Shown here piece after piece: positions 32,779 to 42,288 of a stretch of DNA of 64,000 nucleotides. Within the stretch, counting starts at the first letter, position 1. The number at the start of each line of letters is the position of its first letter. The DNA lies in IMG/VR virus record IMGVR_UViG_3300029983_000015, positions 30,696-94,695 of that record, one strand, 5' to 3'. The translations under genes and the position numbers were made by a program. Origin of the DNA: a virus. The notes below the pieces were generated by a model. That model was not told the DNA's origin. It ran no database searches and saw only the letters and a program-made list of their open reading frames with translations.

Positions 32779-33117
32779 GTGATAATAGAAAGATTTAATA
32801 TATTTAAAAACAAAGAAGAAAAATATTTCTTGATTTTACACAGACCAAATGAAGGAGATTATTCTATATTATATAAACTTACTCACGGAATTGAGGATTT
32901 TATTACTACTGATGAAATAAATTCAAGTAATATAAATATTCTAAAAGGGAAAAATAATAATATTGAAAGTTTTCCTACAATTGAATTAGCCAATGATAGA
33001 TTAGATAATATACTACATAAATATAGTGATTCTCAATGGACTAATAGAAATAATTGGATGATAAAAACTTTTGACGAGTTGAATTTTTTATTCACTACAA
33101 ATAAATTTAATTTATAA
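32779..33117 (+). CDS. Doubly tagged small protein, paralogue of 33120-33464 (GTG start)
   Basis: 112 residues. The start is GTG, chosen because it gives MIIERFNIFKNKEEKYFLIL, aligned with MIVEKFNIFKKKEENKQKYL of the next gene. It shares YFLILHRPNEGD, TIELANDRLDNILHKYSDSQ, WTNRNNWMIKTFDELNFL and the TTNKFNL end with the paralogue. Short hydrophobic-charged fold, no catalytic motif. Confidence 0.7.
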   Translation: MIIERFNIFKNKEEKYFLILHRPNEGDYSILYKLTHGIEDFITTDEINSSNINILKGKNNNIESFPTIELANDRLDNILHKYSDSQWTNRNNWMIKTFDELNFLFTTNKFNL

Positions 33118-33119
33118 TT

Positions 33120-33464
33120 ATGATAGTAGAAAAATTTAACATATTTAAAAAGAAAGAAGAAAATAAACAAAAATATTTATTAATTTTGAATAGACCAACT
33201 AAAGGTGATAAATTGATATTGATGAATCTTCCATATGAATCTAGTGATGTAATATCTTCTATTGATATTAATAAATTTAATTCAAATACAATTTATAATA
33301 TTAATAACACAGCTTGTTTTTTTACAACAAAACAAGCAGAGCGTAGATTAGATTATATATTAGACAAATATCCAGATTATGATTGGAATAATAAGGATAA
33401 TTGGTCAATAATAACAAGAGATGATTTGGATTTATTAATATCAACTAATAAATTTAATATATAA
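33120..33464 (+). CDS. Doubly tagged small protein, paralogue of 32779-33117
   Basis: 114 residues: MIVEKFNIFKKKEENKQKYL, LILNRPTKGD, TTKQAERRLDYILDKYPDYD, WNNKDNWSIITRDDLDLLIS, ending STNKFNI. Adjacent tandem duplicate of the previous gene, with both terminal signatures kept while the middle diverged. Confidence 0.72.
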   Translation: MIVEKFNIFKKKEENKQKYLLILNRPTKGDKLILMNLPYESSDVISSIDINKFNSNTIYNINNTACFFTTKQAERRLDYILDKYPDYDWNNKDNWSIITRDDLDLLISTNKFNI

Positions 33465-33482
33465 AAAAAAAATATAAAAGGC

Positions 33483-33956
33483 ATGAAAAAAATAGTAGAC
33501 TATGGAGAATATATAAAAGAATATATAAAATTTCCATATGGTGGAAAAATTGATGGCGAACATAAAAAACCAATTTCAGATGAAGACTTTGATAAAAATC
33601 CTAGTCAAAAAGGAATAACAAGTGATGCATATACAGTGGAAAGAGAGAAAAATGATGAAAGAAAAATAAGTCTAATGGGTGATACATTATCGGATTATGG
33701 TGAATCAGATTATATTAAAAAATTAATTGAATCTATAAATTATTATTTAACTGAAAAAAGTAAATATTATTTTTTAGGAATAAAAAACAATCTTGAGAAT
33801 TTACCATCAAATGTTATTGAACATTTTAATATAGATAGTACAACAGATGACGGGGTAACTGATTTCATTGAAAATAAATTTGAGTTATTTAAACGTTCAT
33901 TTGAAATGTGGAAAGAAATTGATAAGAAATATCCTGGTGATAGATATGGTAGATAA
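33483..33956 (+). CDS. Hypothetical charged protein
   Basis: 157 residues, starting MKKIVDYGEYIKEYIKFPYG. The first 70 residues are polar and probably disordered (DGEHKKPISDEDFDKNPSQK), followed by a helical domain with YIKKLIESINYYLTEKSKYY and DGVTDFIENKFELFKRSFEM. It is the last gene of the 31384-33956 run, immediately before a terminator. It lacks the set A tail. Unknown function. Confidence 0.68.
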   Translation: MKKIVDYGEYIKEYIKFPYGGKIDGEHKKPISDEDFDKNPSQKGITSDAYTVEREKNDERKISLMGDTLSDYGESDYIKKLIESINYYLTEKSKYYFLGIKNNLENLPSNVIEHFNIDSTTDDGVTDFIENKFELFKRSFEMWKEIDKKYPGDRYGR

Positions 33957-33986
33957 AAAAAACTCAGATTTAATCTGAGTTTTTTT
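33957..33986. terminator. Bidirectional intrinsic terminator
   Basis: AAACTCAGATT-AATCTGAGTTT hairpin with A- and T-runs between converging genes. Confidence 0.88.
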
Positions 33987-33987
33987 G

Positions 33988-34248
33988 TTAATCTTGCTCT
34001 TGTTCTTCTTTTAATAATTTCTTTTTGAATTCAGGATCAACTTCATTGTAAAGCTGATTAACCATATCAGCACACCATTCAAAATCTTTTATGAGTTTAT
34101 CTGTATCATCGATATAATAAAGGTTATCTACTTTATCTCTTAAATAATCAATTTCTTCTTCGTTTCCTAATTGTGAAAAAAAATTATATTGTTGTATGAT
34201 TTTAATATACCCCAACATTTTATGTATATCATTAATTAATTTACTCAT
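33988..34248 (-). CDS. Small helical hypothetical protein
   Basis: 86 residues, entirely helical in character (INDIHKMLGYIKIIQQYNFF, VDNLYYIDDTDKLIKDFEWC, VNQLYNEVDPEFKKKLLKEE) with an acidic end. Its start overlaps the stop of the upstream KFNI gene by 4 nt. No recognised domain. Confidence 0.68.
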   Translation of the reverse strand: MSKLINDIHKMLGYIKIIQQYNFFSQLGNEEEIDYLRDKVDNLYYIDDTDKLIKDFEWCADMVNQLYNEVDPEFKKKLLKEEQEQD

Positions 34249-34586
34249 ATATTAAATTTTTTAGTATCATTATTCTTTAATAAATACTCAAAATATTCTA
34301 TTTCATCTTTATTCAGATATCTATCTATTAAACCTTCTTCTGCATCGAATTTACCATCTAATATTTTAACTTTATATGGGTAAGGATTTAATGTATTAAT
34401 ATAATAATCATGATTTTTATCTGAATCTGTTTCTTCAGGTTCTTTTATGAATCCGTTTTTATCTATTTTAAGTATTTGTCCTAAGCAATCATCATAAGTA
34501 AAATCTGGCTCCATACCTAAATGAACATAATCACCTACTTTATATTTAGGTATGAGATTAGATTCATATAATTTCAAATGTTTCAT
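34245..34586 (-). CDS. Doubly tagged SH3-like protein
   Basis: 113 residues. MKHLKLYESNLIPKYKVGDY at the start combines the set A element with a KYKVGD strand like that of the SH3-like mini-proteins at 2058-2692; then LGQILKIDKNGFI and VKILDGKFDAEEGLIDRYLN, and the end NNDTKKFNI. The domain pattern matches the next gene, 34583-34930, as a tandem paralogue. A small barrel carried on a possible packaging signal; partner unknown. Confidence 0.72.
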   Translation of the reverse strand: MKHLKLYESNLIPKYKVGDYVHLGMEPDFTYDDCLGQILKIDKNGFIKEPEETDSDKNHDYYINTLNPYPYKVKILDGKFDAEEGLIDRYLNKDEIEYFEYLLKNNDTKKFNI

Positions 34587-34930
34587 ATATTAAATTTATT
34601 TGTATTTTTAACTACTTCATATTCTGATATTTCATCTTCTGTTGCCAATCTTCTTATTGTATTTATTTTATTCCAAAAAAACACAGAATTTTTAATATTT
34701 TTATTGCCTACTACTTTATCAGAAAAAAAATGATTCAATTTATCTGGTGGATTATTATATTGAATAATTAAACTTTTATCGTCAATAAACAGTATTTTTC
34801 CTATATGAATATTTACAAAATCCTTCAACTTTGATAATGTTTTAGATTTAGTATCATAGTTAATTAATACATAATCACCTACTTTATATTTATACGATAA
34901 CTCATTCTCAAATAATCTTAAGTGCTTCAT
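34583..34930 (-). CDS. Doubly tagged SH3-like protein, paralogue of 34245-34586
   Basis: 115 residues: MKHLRLFENELSYKYKVGDY at the start, IGKILFIDDKSLIIQYN in the core and KNTNKFNI at the end. The two neighbours share both ends and the barrel order. Stop and next start overlap by 4 nt. Confidence 0.72.
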   Translation of the reverse strand: MKHLRLFENELSYKYKVGDYVLINYDTKSKTLSKLKDFVNIHIGKILFIDDKSLIIQYNNPPDKLNHFFSDKVVGNKNIKNSVFFWNKINTIRRLATEDEISEYEVVKNTNKFNI

Positions 34931-34933
34931 ATT

Positions 34934-35836
34934 TTAAATTTTTCTATTAAATACGTATAAGTCAAATATATTTTTACCATCTACAATTTTATTATTACTT
35001 AAATCAGATCCTAAAAATGTTTTAATACATCTATAATTACCTATTAATTTTTTACCATCATATACTTTAATTTGTCTATTAATTGTACCCATCGCACCTA
35101 CTAATACAAGATAATTATTACCAAACATACTTTTCATAACTGAAAATTTCATAGATTTTGTACTTGAATCTCTCAAAAATCTATTAGGATCATAATTGTT
35201 TTTGTTTATAAGTAAATTCTTTGACGGTGTTTTTAAATCTATCTGACTATTAGAGTTGGTTATTTCAATGCTCACTACTCCTCCCGTTGGGGTGGAGATA
35301 GTTGTTTCTTCTTCTGATTGTATCTGTCCACCTTTTAATAAAGTGTTCTGGTTTCTTCTTATTTCATTAAAATCTGCTTTGGCTAATATTTTTTCTGTCA
35401 TTACCCTATCATTCATCTTATATCCAATAGGAGGTAAACGGAAAAAGTTTCCTGTGAATGTCATTGATACAATATTATCAGTTTTAAATAATCTCCACAC
35501 TTTTTTTGTTTCTGCTTTTTGAGACACTGACCATCCTTCAAGATGAAACCCTCTCACCAACATATTTTTAGTATTTTTATTAACACCAAGTACCATAGGC
35601 TGAATAGTTCTTTCTCTACCACCTTTCCAACGATCTTCTTCACCTCTATAATTAATAAGTATAACTAATCCATACTTAATTGCCTTTTTCATTAGTTCTA
35701 CATCAAATTTAACAGGTTTATTGATAGGAAATTTTGGTATGATATTAGGATCAATCTGCTGAGCCTCATTAGCTTTTGGACCAAATACTTTTATGTCTTT
35801 ATTTTTAAATTTGTATTCTTTACCGTCTTCAAACAT
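34934..35836 (-). CDS. WYL-like domain protein
   Basis: 300 residues. At about 54-125 the order ILINYRGEEDRWKGGRERTI, QPMVLGVNKNTKNMLVRGFH, VWRLFKTDNIVSMTFTG follows the WYL/Sm-like barrel of bacterial regulators (I-x-Y-x-G, R-x-I-x-P, RG-F, W-RLF-x-x-D-x-I). No helix-turn-helix is visible; instead the C-terminal 130 residues form a second beta-rich part (YLVLVGAMGTINRQIKVYDG). WYL domains sense ligands or nucleic acid. Here the protein may be a virion component or regulator. It leads the operon with the doubly tagged SH3-like genes. Confidence 0.6.
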   Translation of the reverse strand: MFEDGKEYKFKNKDIKVFGPKANEAQQIDPNIIPKFPINKPVKFDVELMKKAIKYGLVILINYRGEEDRWKGGRERTIQPMVLGVNKNTKNMLVRGFHLEGWSVSQKAETKKVWRLFKTDNIVSMTFTGNFFRLPPIGYKMNDRVMTEKILAKADFNEIRRNQNTLLKGGQIQSEEETTISTPTGGVVSIEITNSNSQIDLKTPSKNLLINKNNYDPNRFLRDSSTKSMKFSVMKSMFGNNYLVLVGAMGTINRQIKVYDGKKLIGNYRCIKTFLGSDLSNNKIVDGKNIFDLYVFNRKI

Positions 35837-35989
35837 ATTTAAATTTTAAATTTTGTATAATTTTCTTAGTTTGTATATTATTAATAATCAATCATTTATA
35901 AAAAAGATGCAAGATCATGATATATATACTATATATATTATATATTTCCCCCACTTAAATGCTTGAAATATACAATGATTATATATTAA

Positions 35990-36703
35990 TTATTTTCTTT
36001 GATTATATTGTTTTTTTATTATTTGTGATAGAAATATAGCATCAATCTCATCATCTATTGGCTTAGGTACTTTTTTTATCTTAGATATTTTTTCCATATT
36101 TTCTACACACCAATCCTTTAGTTCTAATTTCACATCACTTTTAATTAAAGCGTAAAGCATGTCCCATTTATCAAAGTCTTTAGCATTTTTACCTTCATCA
36201 TTTTCATTGTGTATTATTTCTTTAATTACCTTTTTTCCTTTAGTTTCTATTCTAGGTTTATATGCCATTTTACAAGCTTCCATTTTAAGTGTTATTGGTG
36301 AAAAAATTTGAATTTCCCCGTATTTATTTATTCTATGTAATAATTTATATTTTAGTAGAGTTGTAAATTCTATTAAATCAAATATTGGACCTTTTGAATT
36401 ATAAGAAAATCCTTCAATTCCTATTCTAATACTATCTAATATTCCTACATTATTAAAAATATCATTTATTATTAAATCTGTAACTTCATCAAAATTTTGT
36501 AACTTCAGTATTTCAGATTTACTATAATCATCTTCATCTAGATATGAATATTTAATATGTCTGTAATTAATAATAGAGTTGGTATCTTTAACCCATATAT
36601 TATTATCTTTTTGAGTAGAATAACTAAATAATTTAGTGATTCCATTTTTTTCAATACATAGTGCAGTTGAAATTTTTGATACATCTAATCCTATAAATAT
36701 CAT
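35990..36703 (-). CDS. RuvC-like Holliday junction resolvase
   Basis: 237 residues from the Met at 36703, giving MIFIGLDVSKISTALCIE; the longer frame to 36742 would be translated through the TATATATA promoter box. The RNase H-fold acidic residues are seen in GLDVSKIST (first Asp), GIEGFSYNSKG (Glu) and PIDDEIDAIFLS (last acidic pair), with FEFTTLLKYKLL-type helix between. RuvC-like enzymes cut branched DNA in recombination and before packaging. Basic insert at 150-175 (KPRIETKGKKVIKEI). Confidence 0.85.
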   Translation of the reverse strand: MIFIGLDVSKISTALCIEKNGITKLFSYSTQKDNNIWVKDTNSIINYRHIKYSYLDEDDYSKSEILKLQNFDEVTDLIINDIFNNVGILDSIRIGIEGFSYNSKGPIFDLIEFTTLLKYKLLHRINKYGEIQIFSPITLKMEACKMAYKPRIETKGKKVIKEIIHNENDEGKNAKDFDKWDMLYALIKSDVKLELKDWCVENMEKISKIKKVPKPIDDEIDAIFLSQIIKKQYNQRK

Positions 36704-36755
36704 AAACTGTTTTGATTTTTTTTTATATATAAATAAAAACAAGTTCTTAAAATAG

Positions 36756-37007
36756 ATGTTAAAAGGAATAATTGATGATAAGATAGATAGTTTTGATGGT
36801 TTTCACTTAGTTTATGCTAAAAAATGTGGAAGTCCAAAAAATAAATTTTTTGAAAAAAGAATTGATGTAATAGAATTTTTTGCATATAATTTAAATAATA
36901 TTGATTTTTTATCAATAAATGATGTTATAATAGATATAAACAGATTAGTAGAAAATAATAAAAAGTTAAGTAGATATTTAAAATTAATAAAGATATATGA
37001 AGTATGA
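36756..37007 (+). CDS. Small hypothetical protein
   Basis: 83 residues, mixed fold: GIIDDKIDSFDGFHLVYAKK, RIDVIEFFAYNLNNIDFLSI, ending LSRYLKLIKIYEV. It is divergent from the RuvC-like gene across a 52-nt gap that holds the TATATATA box (36720-36740), and overlaps the next gene by 11 nt. No recognised domain. Confidence 0.65.
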   Translation: MLKGIIDDKIDSFDGFHLVYAKKCGSPKNKFFEKRIDVIEFFAYNLNNIDFLSINDVIIDINRLVENNKKLSRYLKLIKIYEV

Positions 37008-37365
37008 TGGCGTGGTATTAAGAATAGATGGTAATTTATTTTTATTTGTTCTTAATCCAGATACAAACAATTTAACAGATGGTGTAAATATTTCTACTCA
37101 TGAATGTTATGATAAATTAAAAAAAAATCAATTAGTTGTAGTTAATACAATTTTCAAAGATGGCACAGAAGAAATCTCAAAAATGGATTTAGATGAATTT
37201 ATACATGGTGATAAATACGGTAAATATGATACATTTATATTAATTAGTGATGTTATTACATATACAATTCCTACTCTATTAGATATGATAAAAAAAGGAG
37301 AATTGAATATTGTAGGAAAAACATGCATATCAGATTCAAAAAATGATGATAAAAATGATGAATGA
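36997..37365 (+). CDS. Small hypothetical protein
   Basis: 122 residues. The N-terminal half is beta-rich (YDGVVLRIDGNLFLFVLNPD), then EISKMDLDEFIHGDKYGKYD, TFILISDVITYTIPTLLDMI and a polar Lys/Asp tail. Middle gene of a three-gene rightward run with overlapping ends. Unknown function. Confidence 0.65.
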   Translation: MKYDGVVLRIDGNLFLFVLNPDTNNLTDGVNISTHECYDKLKKNQLVVVNTIFKDGTEEISKMDLDEFIHGDKYGKYDTFILISDVITYTIPTLLDMIKKGELNIVGKTCISDSKNDDKNDE

Positions 37366-37660
37366 TTTTTTTTCACTTAAAGATAGTTTAGAAAAACTTA
37401 AAAACAAAAAATATGATATTAGCATTGATAATACTATTGATAATTTATTGATTAAATTTGATGATGAACAACTTAAGATGTTATCAAAAAGACAAGGCTT
37501 ATTAATTGATAATAAACTTATTAGATTGTTTTTTGTAGATAATGTTGGATTCAGATGTTATAATGAGAAAGATGATATCTATGGCAAATTTTCAATATGT
37601 ATTAATATTGAAAGATTTATGAATAATTTATATTTAGAATATATTTCTAATCATATTTAG
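37355..37660 (+). CDS. Small hypothetical protein
   Basis: About 101 residues starting MMNDFFSLKDSLEKLKNKKY. I chose 37355 (or 37358) over an upstream in-frame ATG at 37343 because it gives the short ATGAATGA coupling with the previous stop that is usual here. Helix then strands (LLIDNKLIRLFFVDNVGFRC). Its 3' end overlaps the converging 37647 gene by 14 nt. Confidence 0.62.
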   Translation: MMNDFFSLKDSLEKLKNKKYDISIDNTIDNLLIKFDDEQLKMLSKRQGLLIDNKLIRLFFVDNVGFRCYNEKDDIYGKFSICINIERFMNNLYLEYISNHI

Positions 37661-37952
37661 CTAAGCACATTGTATCGTCACCAATGCCCAGTGCTACGCC
37701 GAAGCTACATGGACCACTTTCTTCATCATCTACTCCTATTACACAAGATTCAGTTATTATTCTATCAGGAGTATCAGGGTCAATGTAATATTTATATCTT
37801 ATTTTTTTAATTTTTGGTATTTGAGATACATTACCGTTTTCATCTATAAACTGATGAAAATCAGTGGTACCACTTGATGTGATACCACTATTCATTGTAG
37901 ATCCAGTCATACCGCTAAAACTTCTTATATAAAGAGTATCATAATCTGTCAT
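37647..37952 (-). CDS. Small structural-type protein
   Basis: 101 residues: a Ser/Thr/Gly/Met-rich N-terminus (SFSGMTGSTMNSGITSSGTT) and a beta-rich end (KKIRYKYYIDPDTPDRIITE, GVALGIGDDTMCLAKYD). It lies directly downstream of the giant baseplate-type gene on the same strand and shares its SGxTxSGTT style, so it is probably a virion component. No family recognised. Confidence 0.62.
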   Translation of the reverse strand: MTDYDTLYIRSFSGMTGSTMNSGITSSGTTDFHQFIDENGNVSQIPKIKKIRYKYYIDPDTPDRIITESCVIGVDDEESGPCSFGVALGIGDDTMCLAKYD

Positions 37953-37964
37953 GTTGTTATATAT

Positions 37965-40900
37965 TTATTTTGGTATTATTTTAGATATGTATGTTTTATT
38001 TAAAGAATTTACTTTTACGATAGTTTCCACTGGTGATGAAATAATTGTGCTGCTATTATTATAAGTAGCATTTGAATTGTCCCAATATTGAACAGTATTT
38101 GTTATATGATCAGTAGTTTGATAATATTTCATTTTTGTTAAATCAAAATTATTATTAACTAACCAATAATTTCTTGGCTCATCATAATAGAATAATTTAT
38201 TATTAACATATCCAATTCCACTTCCTCCATTATCATAAGTAGTTGTTTCAACATAAATATATGGATCAACATCTTTATTTAAACTAAAACTAAATGATGA
38301 TAAATCATTTTTATGTAATTTAAAATATTGAACAGGTATTAAAGTTTCTGTTGGTTCAATAAATGTTGTACCAGAAAGATAGAAAGTTTTTATTTTAACA
38401 GAAAACTCATTAGGTATTTCATTATTATCTATTGTAGTGCCTGTTGCACCGAATAAAGTATAGAAATTAACAGTAACTAAATAATCTGAACCAAAATTTA
38501 AAGTTGCCGTGTAATTGAAATTTACTACTGATGAACTTCTGTCTACTACTGATTTTTTAACTTGATTTGATTCATCATAATTTTGATATAGTGTTTGACT
38601 AGTATCAGAAACTCCTGTTATATCAACTAAATTGGTGGATAATGGTACTATATGTCTTCTCAACCAAGTTTTTAATTTAGTCAATTTTGTTTGAACTTCA
38701 TCTAATGAATAGATTAAAATATTGTTTCCATCGTAATCAGTTATTGAATATGATAGATTGAATAAATTTGTTTTTTTCCATGATATTTTATTTTGATATT
38801 TACTACTTATAAAATCTGTTTCATTCCAACCAGGAACACTATTATCAAATATATCAGGAATTAATATTTTATGCAAACTACCGTAAAGTGTTGATGATTT
38901 ATCTATATTTCTGTAATATTCTGATAAATATAAATCATTATAACCAAAGAAATTGATAGCATTTATTAATGCTTTATATGAACCAATATAATCATAAACC
39001 TCTCTATAATTTAATAACATTTCTTTTCTTTTGCGATTGAATAGAGTATAATCTATTGCGTTATCTTCAATATCAGATAGATATAAAATGTTATAAACAT
39101 CATCTTCTAATTGTACCCCTACATTATTTAGATTTACTTTAAATCTAATGTCTTCGATCTCAGTTTGTCCATATAATACACAAGATAATATTTCTTTAGG
39201 CTGAATTTCAATGTCATAATAAAATGTTGATCCAGTAGTATTAAAATATGTAAATCCAGAGTCATCATATGTATAACCACTTGAATCATTTACATAAGTA
39301 TAACCAGTGTCAATAAATATTTTATTTCTTGTTAAATCTGATATTTTATAGATGTTTATATTTTCATTTATTATTTGATTTTTATTATTTTTGTCTTCAA
39401 ATTTTATTGTTATTAGTTGATCTATTTCAAAATAATTTTTAAAATTAAAATCAAATGTAGATAAAAAATTAATAACATTTCCACTTAATGTAAAATTATT
39501 CAATGAAAGTGTATTTCCAGAGTTTGTATATCCACTTAATGATAAATAATTAGTATTATTCACAGGAGTTATAATTTTATCAATTTTTAATGTTCTAGTA
39601 TTTACACCTTCTTCAGTAGAATTATATCCTATGAAAATTTCTAATGGCTCTGGTATATAATTATGAGAAATTGATGAATCTAATTGTTCTAATTTATACG
39701 TCAATCCAGTAAAAACTGTTTGCTGATATTTAGGATTTTTCACCTGTGTAATATTAGTATTTGGTATATTATTAAGAAATACTATATTATTAGTTAAATC
39801 AATTAATGGTTTTTGTCCTGTGTATTTTAATTTATCAATGTCATTAAAAGGAGTTAGTTGATCCCCAGATATATCATAGAAGAATATTGATTCATCAATT
39901 TCATCTTGATATGGTACTTCCCAGTATGCTTTTAAATATACATCTTTATTATATTCTCCTCTTGGCTTTCTGATGAACTCTCTTGTTGTTCCTCCAATTA
40001 TTGAATTATATTCAGTGTTAAATACTCCTTGATATGATAATATTATAGCTGATTCAGATAAATATAATATATTATATTCTTTGTTATTAATTTCATATGT
40101 ACTGCCTGTAATTTTTAATAACATTCCTGTAGCCAAGTTTAAATCAAATAGATTTGTATCTGTTTTTATTTCATTTCCAGATAATAATATCGCATTATTT
40201 CTTTGATTTTCAATTATTTCATATGTAGATAATATATTTATTATTACGCCTAAATCCCAAATATCGTTATCTGACTTGATATTTAAAGTATAACCTGTGT
40301 GATTAATACTATATCCACTATATATAGTATAACCATTACTATACATGATATCACCGTATGTATTAATGAAATTATTAATAGTAGTTTGTGAATCAATAGA
40401 AAAACCTATGCTATATTCATTTCCATTTAATTTTAAATTGAATCCAAATCTATCATTATCATTTTGTAATCTTAGTACTATTTCTGAATGCGCATCAGTT
40501 TTATATAAATCTAAATCAGATTTATTTGTTTTTTCTTGTATTAAAGTTTCATTTATTATAATGTCATATTTTGTAGTTGTTCCGCTGTTCGTTAAATAAA
40601 AATTATCATTTATTTTAACACTATTTGAATAGCCAGAAACTGAAAAATAATTACTATTTGTGCCATATAGACTTTCAATAGACAAATAATCAATATTATT
40701 TCTATTTGAATAATAAGCATCTATACCATATCTATTTAATATGTTTTTATATTTATTTAGAAAAACTGTTATAGTATCATATGATATATTATTAGTTTTT
40801 CCACTAATATACATTTGTGATAAATTTATAATATTTGATGTTGAATAACAATATGCATTACTAATTGTAGTTCTGTTAAATTCAGATATGTCACCAGATG

Positions 40901-42218
40901 ATGTGAAATATACATTTTTTATTTGATTTGATTGTAGTTTCTGTGTTATTGTATAAGTTGAATTATTTTCATCTATAATATACCCAGATACAAATAACAT
41001 AGTTGTATCTGAACTTAAATCATAACTAACATTTATGACACTAAATTCTCTATTATCCATTAAAAATGTAGAACCTGTATTATTAATGTCTTTTACTCCA
41101 TTTAGTTGTATTATACTACCAATTTTAATATCTAATGTTCCTTCAAATTGAATAGTGTTCCATTGTGTTGTATTACTAGTTACACTATATGATTTATATT
41201 TTACATTAGATGAATCGTAAAATGTCTTGAAATTCAAAAATTTATCGCCTAAAATATTGTCTGTCACTAATGATTCAATTGTAAAAGTATATCCACTGAA
41301 TAATTTATTACCTAAATCATCTTCAAATATTACGTTCATTTTAGATTGCTCTATTCCTGATTCTGTATAAATTGTAGTAGGAGCTAATAAATATGCATAT
41401 TTACCAATATTAAGAGTTCCAGTATTGTATGAAGAAGAATTTAATATGATATTATTTTGTAAAATAGTTGGTCTTTCAGTGAATAATTCTATTGTTAATG
41501 TAAAAATTTTATCTATTTCATCATCAATTTGTATTTCATTTAAATATGATTTAGTTGTTCCAGATTCTATTACACTAACAATTCCATCATTATGTGTAGT
41601 GTTTATTAATGAAAAAACTTTTCCTGAATATAAATTTTGAATTAATAAATTATTATCTGATAATTTTCTATTATAATCATTAATAGAAATCATGTTTAAT
41701 GAACTTGTTGTACCAGATGAAAATGTATAATTGAAAATGTCATTACTTGTATTTGTTATAATTAAAAAAGCGTTCTTTTTAACTGATAATACATTGAAGT
41801 ATTTATCATTACTAAAATCTGATGAGTTTGTTATACCTGAAAAATTAATCACTGTACCTACTGGGAATTTTTTATGAAAATCTATTCCATATATCCACTT
41901 AGAATAAAAATCAGTAGAATCATTGACTTTTGTTATGTTGGTTATTGTTTCATTTTGATAAATAGTATCACCAGATTTAGATAATCCTGAAATTGTCATT
42001 CCACTATTATTGTTATAGTTCATTGATAGTAAATTTGCAGGAACAGTAAAATCTATTGGATTAACACTTTCAAACATATATAAACTTTGTGTTTTAAATG
42101 TCTGATCTGAATTTTCATCAAATATTATTTTACCATTCCAACTTTCAGAATATTTATTGTATGTAAAATTGTGAGGAAACCCTTCTTTATTGAAAAAAAT
42201 ATACTTTGAATTGTCCAC
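37965..42218 (-). CDS. Giant baseplate/tail structural protein
   Basis: About 1417 residues, Asn/Ser/Thr/Tyr-rich, with many repeated beta segments containing SG[YN]T/SGTT. At about 1080-1140 is an unusual ordered block, RKEMLLNYREVYDYIGSYKA, LINAINFFGYNDLYLSEYYR, followed by KTWLRRHIVPLSTNLVDITG, typical of baseplate wedge proteins that join the hub. The frame extends up to a TTG at 42254 but that lies on the TATATATA promoter box; the GTG at 42218 (MDNSKYIFFNKEGFP) is a more plausible start. Baseplate wedge or tail-fibre network assignment is by size, composition and neighbours. Confidence 0.68.
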   Translation of the reverse strand: MDNSKYIFFNKEGFPHNFTYNKYSESWNGKIIFDENSDQTFKTQSLYMFESVNPIDFTVPANLLSMNYNNNSGMTISGLSKSGDTIYQNETITNITKVNDSTDFYSKWIYGIDFHKKFPVGTVINFSGITNSSDFSNDKYFNVLSVKKNAFLIITNTSNDIFNYTFSSGTTSSLNMISINDYNRKLSDNNLLIQNLYSGKVFSLINTTHNDGIVSVIESGTTKSYLNEIQIDDEIDKIFTLTIELFTERPTILQNNIILNSSSYNTGTLNIGKYAYLLAPTTIYTESGIEQSKMNVIFEDDLGNKLFSGYTFTIESLVTDNILGDKFLNFKTFYDSSNVKYKSYSVTSNTTQWNTIQFEGTLDIKIGSIIQLNGVKDINNTGSTFLMDNREFSVINVSYDLSSDTTMLFVSGYIIDENNSTYTITQKLQSNQIKNVYFTSSGDISEFNRTTISNAYCYSTSNIINLSQMYISGKTNNISYDTITVFLNKYKNILNRYGIDAYYSNRNNIDYLSIESLYGTNSNYFSVSGYSNSVKINDNFYLTNSGTTTKYDIIINETLIQEKTNKSDLDLYKTDAHSEIVLRLQNDNDRFGFNLKLNGNEYSIGFSIDSQTTINNFINTYGDIMYSNGYTIYSGYSINHTGYTLNIKSDNDIWDLGVIINILSTYEIIENQRNNAILLSGNEIKTDTNLFDLNLATGMLLKITGSTYEINNKEYNILYLSESAIILSYQGVFNTEYNSIIGGTTREFIRKPRGEYNKDVYLKAYWEVPYQDEIDESIFFYDISGDQLTPFNDIDKLKYTGQKPLIDLTNNIVFLNNIPNTNITQVKNPKYQQTVFTGLTYKLEQLDSSISHNYIPEPLEIFIGYNSTEEGVNTRTLKIDKIITPVNNTNYLSLSGYTNSGNTLSLNNFTLSGNVINFLSTFDFNFKNYFEIDQLITIKFEDKNNKNQIINENINIYKISDLTRNKIFIDTGYTYVNDSSGYTYDDSGFTYFNTTGSTFYYDIEIQPKEILSCVLYGQTEIEDIRFKVNLNNVGVQLEDDVYNILYLSDIEDNAIDYTLFNRKRKEMLLNYREVYDYIGSYKALINAINFFGYNDLYLSEYYRNIDKSSTLYGSLHKILIPDIFDNSVPGWNETDFISSKYQNKISWKKTNLFNLSYSITDYDGNNILIYSLDEVQTKLTKLKTWLRRHIVPLSTNLVDITGVSDTSQTLYQNYDESNQVKKSVVDRSSSVVNFNYTATLNFGSDYLVTVNFYTLFGATGTTIDNNEIPNEFSVKIKTFYLSGTTFIEPTETLIPVQYFKLHKNDLSSFSFSLNKDVDPYIYVETTTYDNGGSGIGYVNNKLFYYDEPRNYWLVNNNFDLTKMKYYQTTDHITNTVQYWDNSNATYNNSSTIISSPVETIVKVNSLNKTYISKIIPK

Positions 42219-42288
42219 AGAAATTGGTTTTTTCTTATATATATAAAAAAACAATTTCTTATATGTAAAAAATAATATATAACATATT

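Noticed and set aside
36704-36742. Longer N-terminus for the RuvC-like protein
   Set aside because: FLFIYKKK is encoded by the TATATATA promoter region; RuvC-fold proteins start close to the first catalytic strand, as with the Met at 36703.
42219-42254. TTG start for the giant baseplate protein
   Set aside because: The first codons are the TATATATA promoter box itself; a GTG at 42218 is a better candidate.
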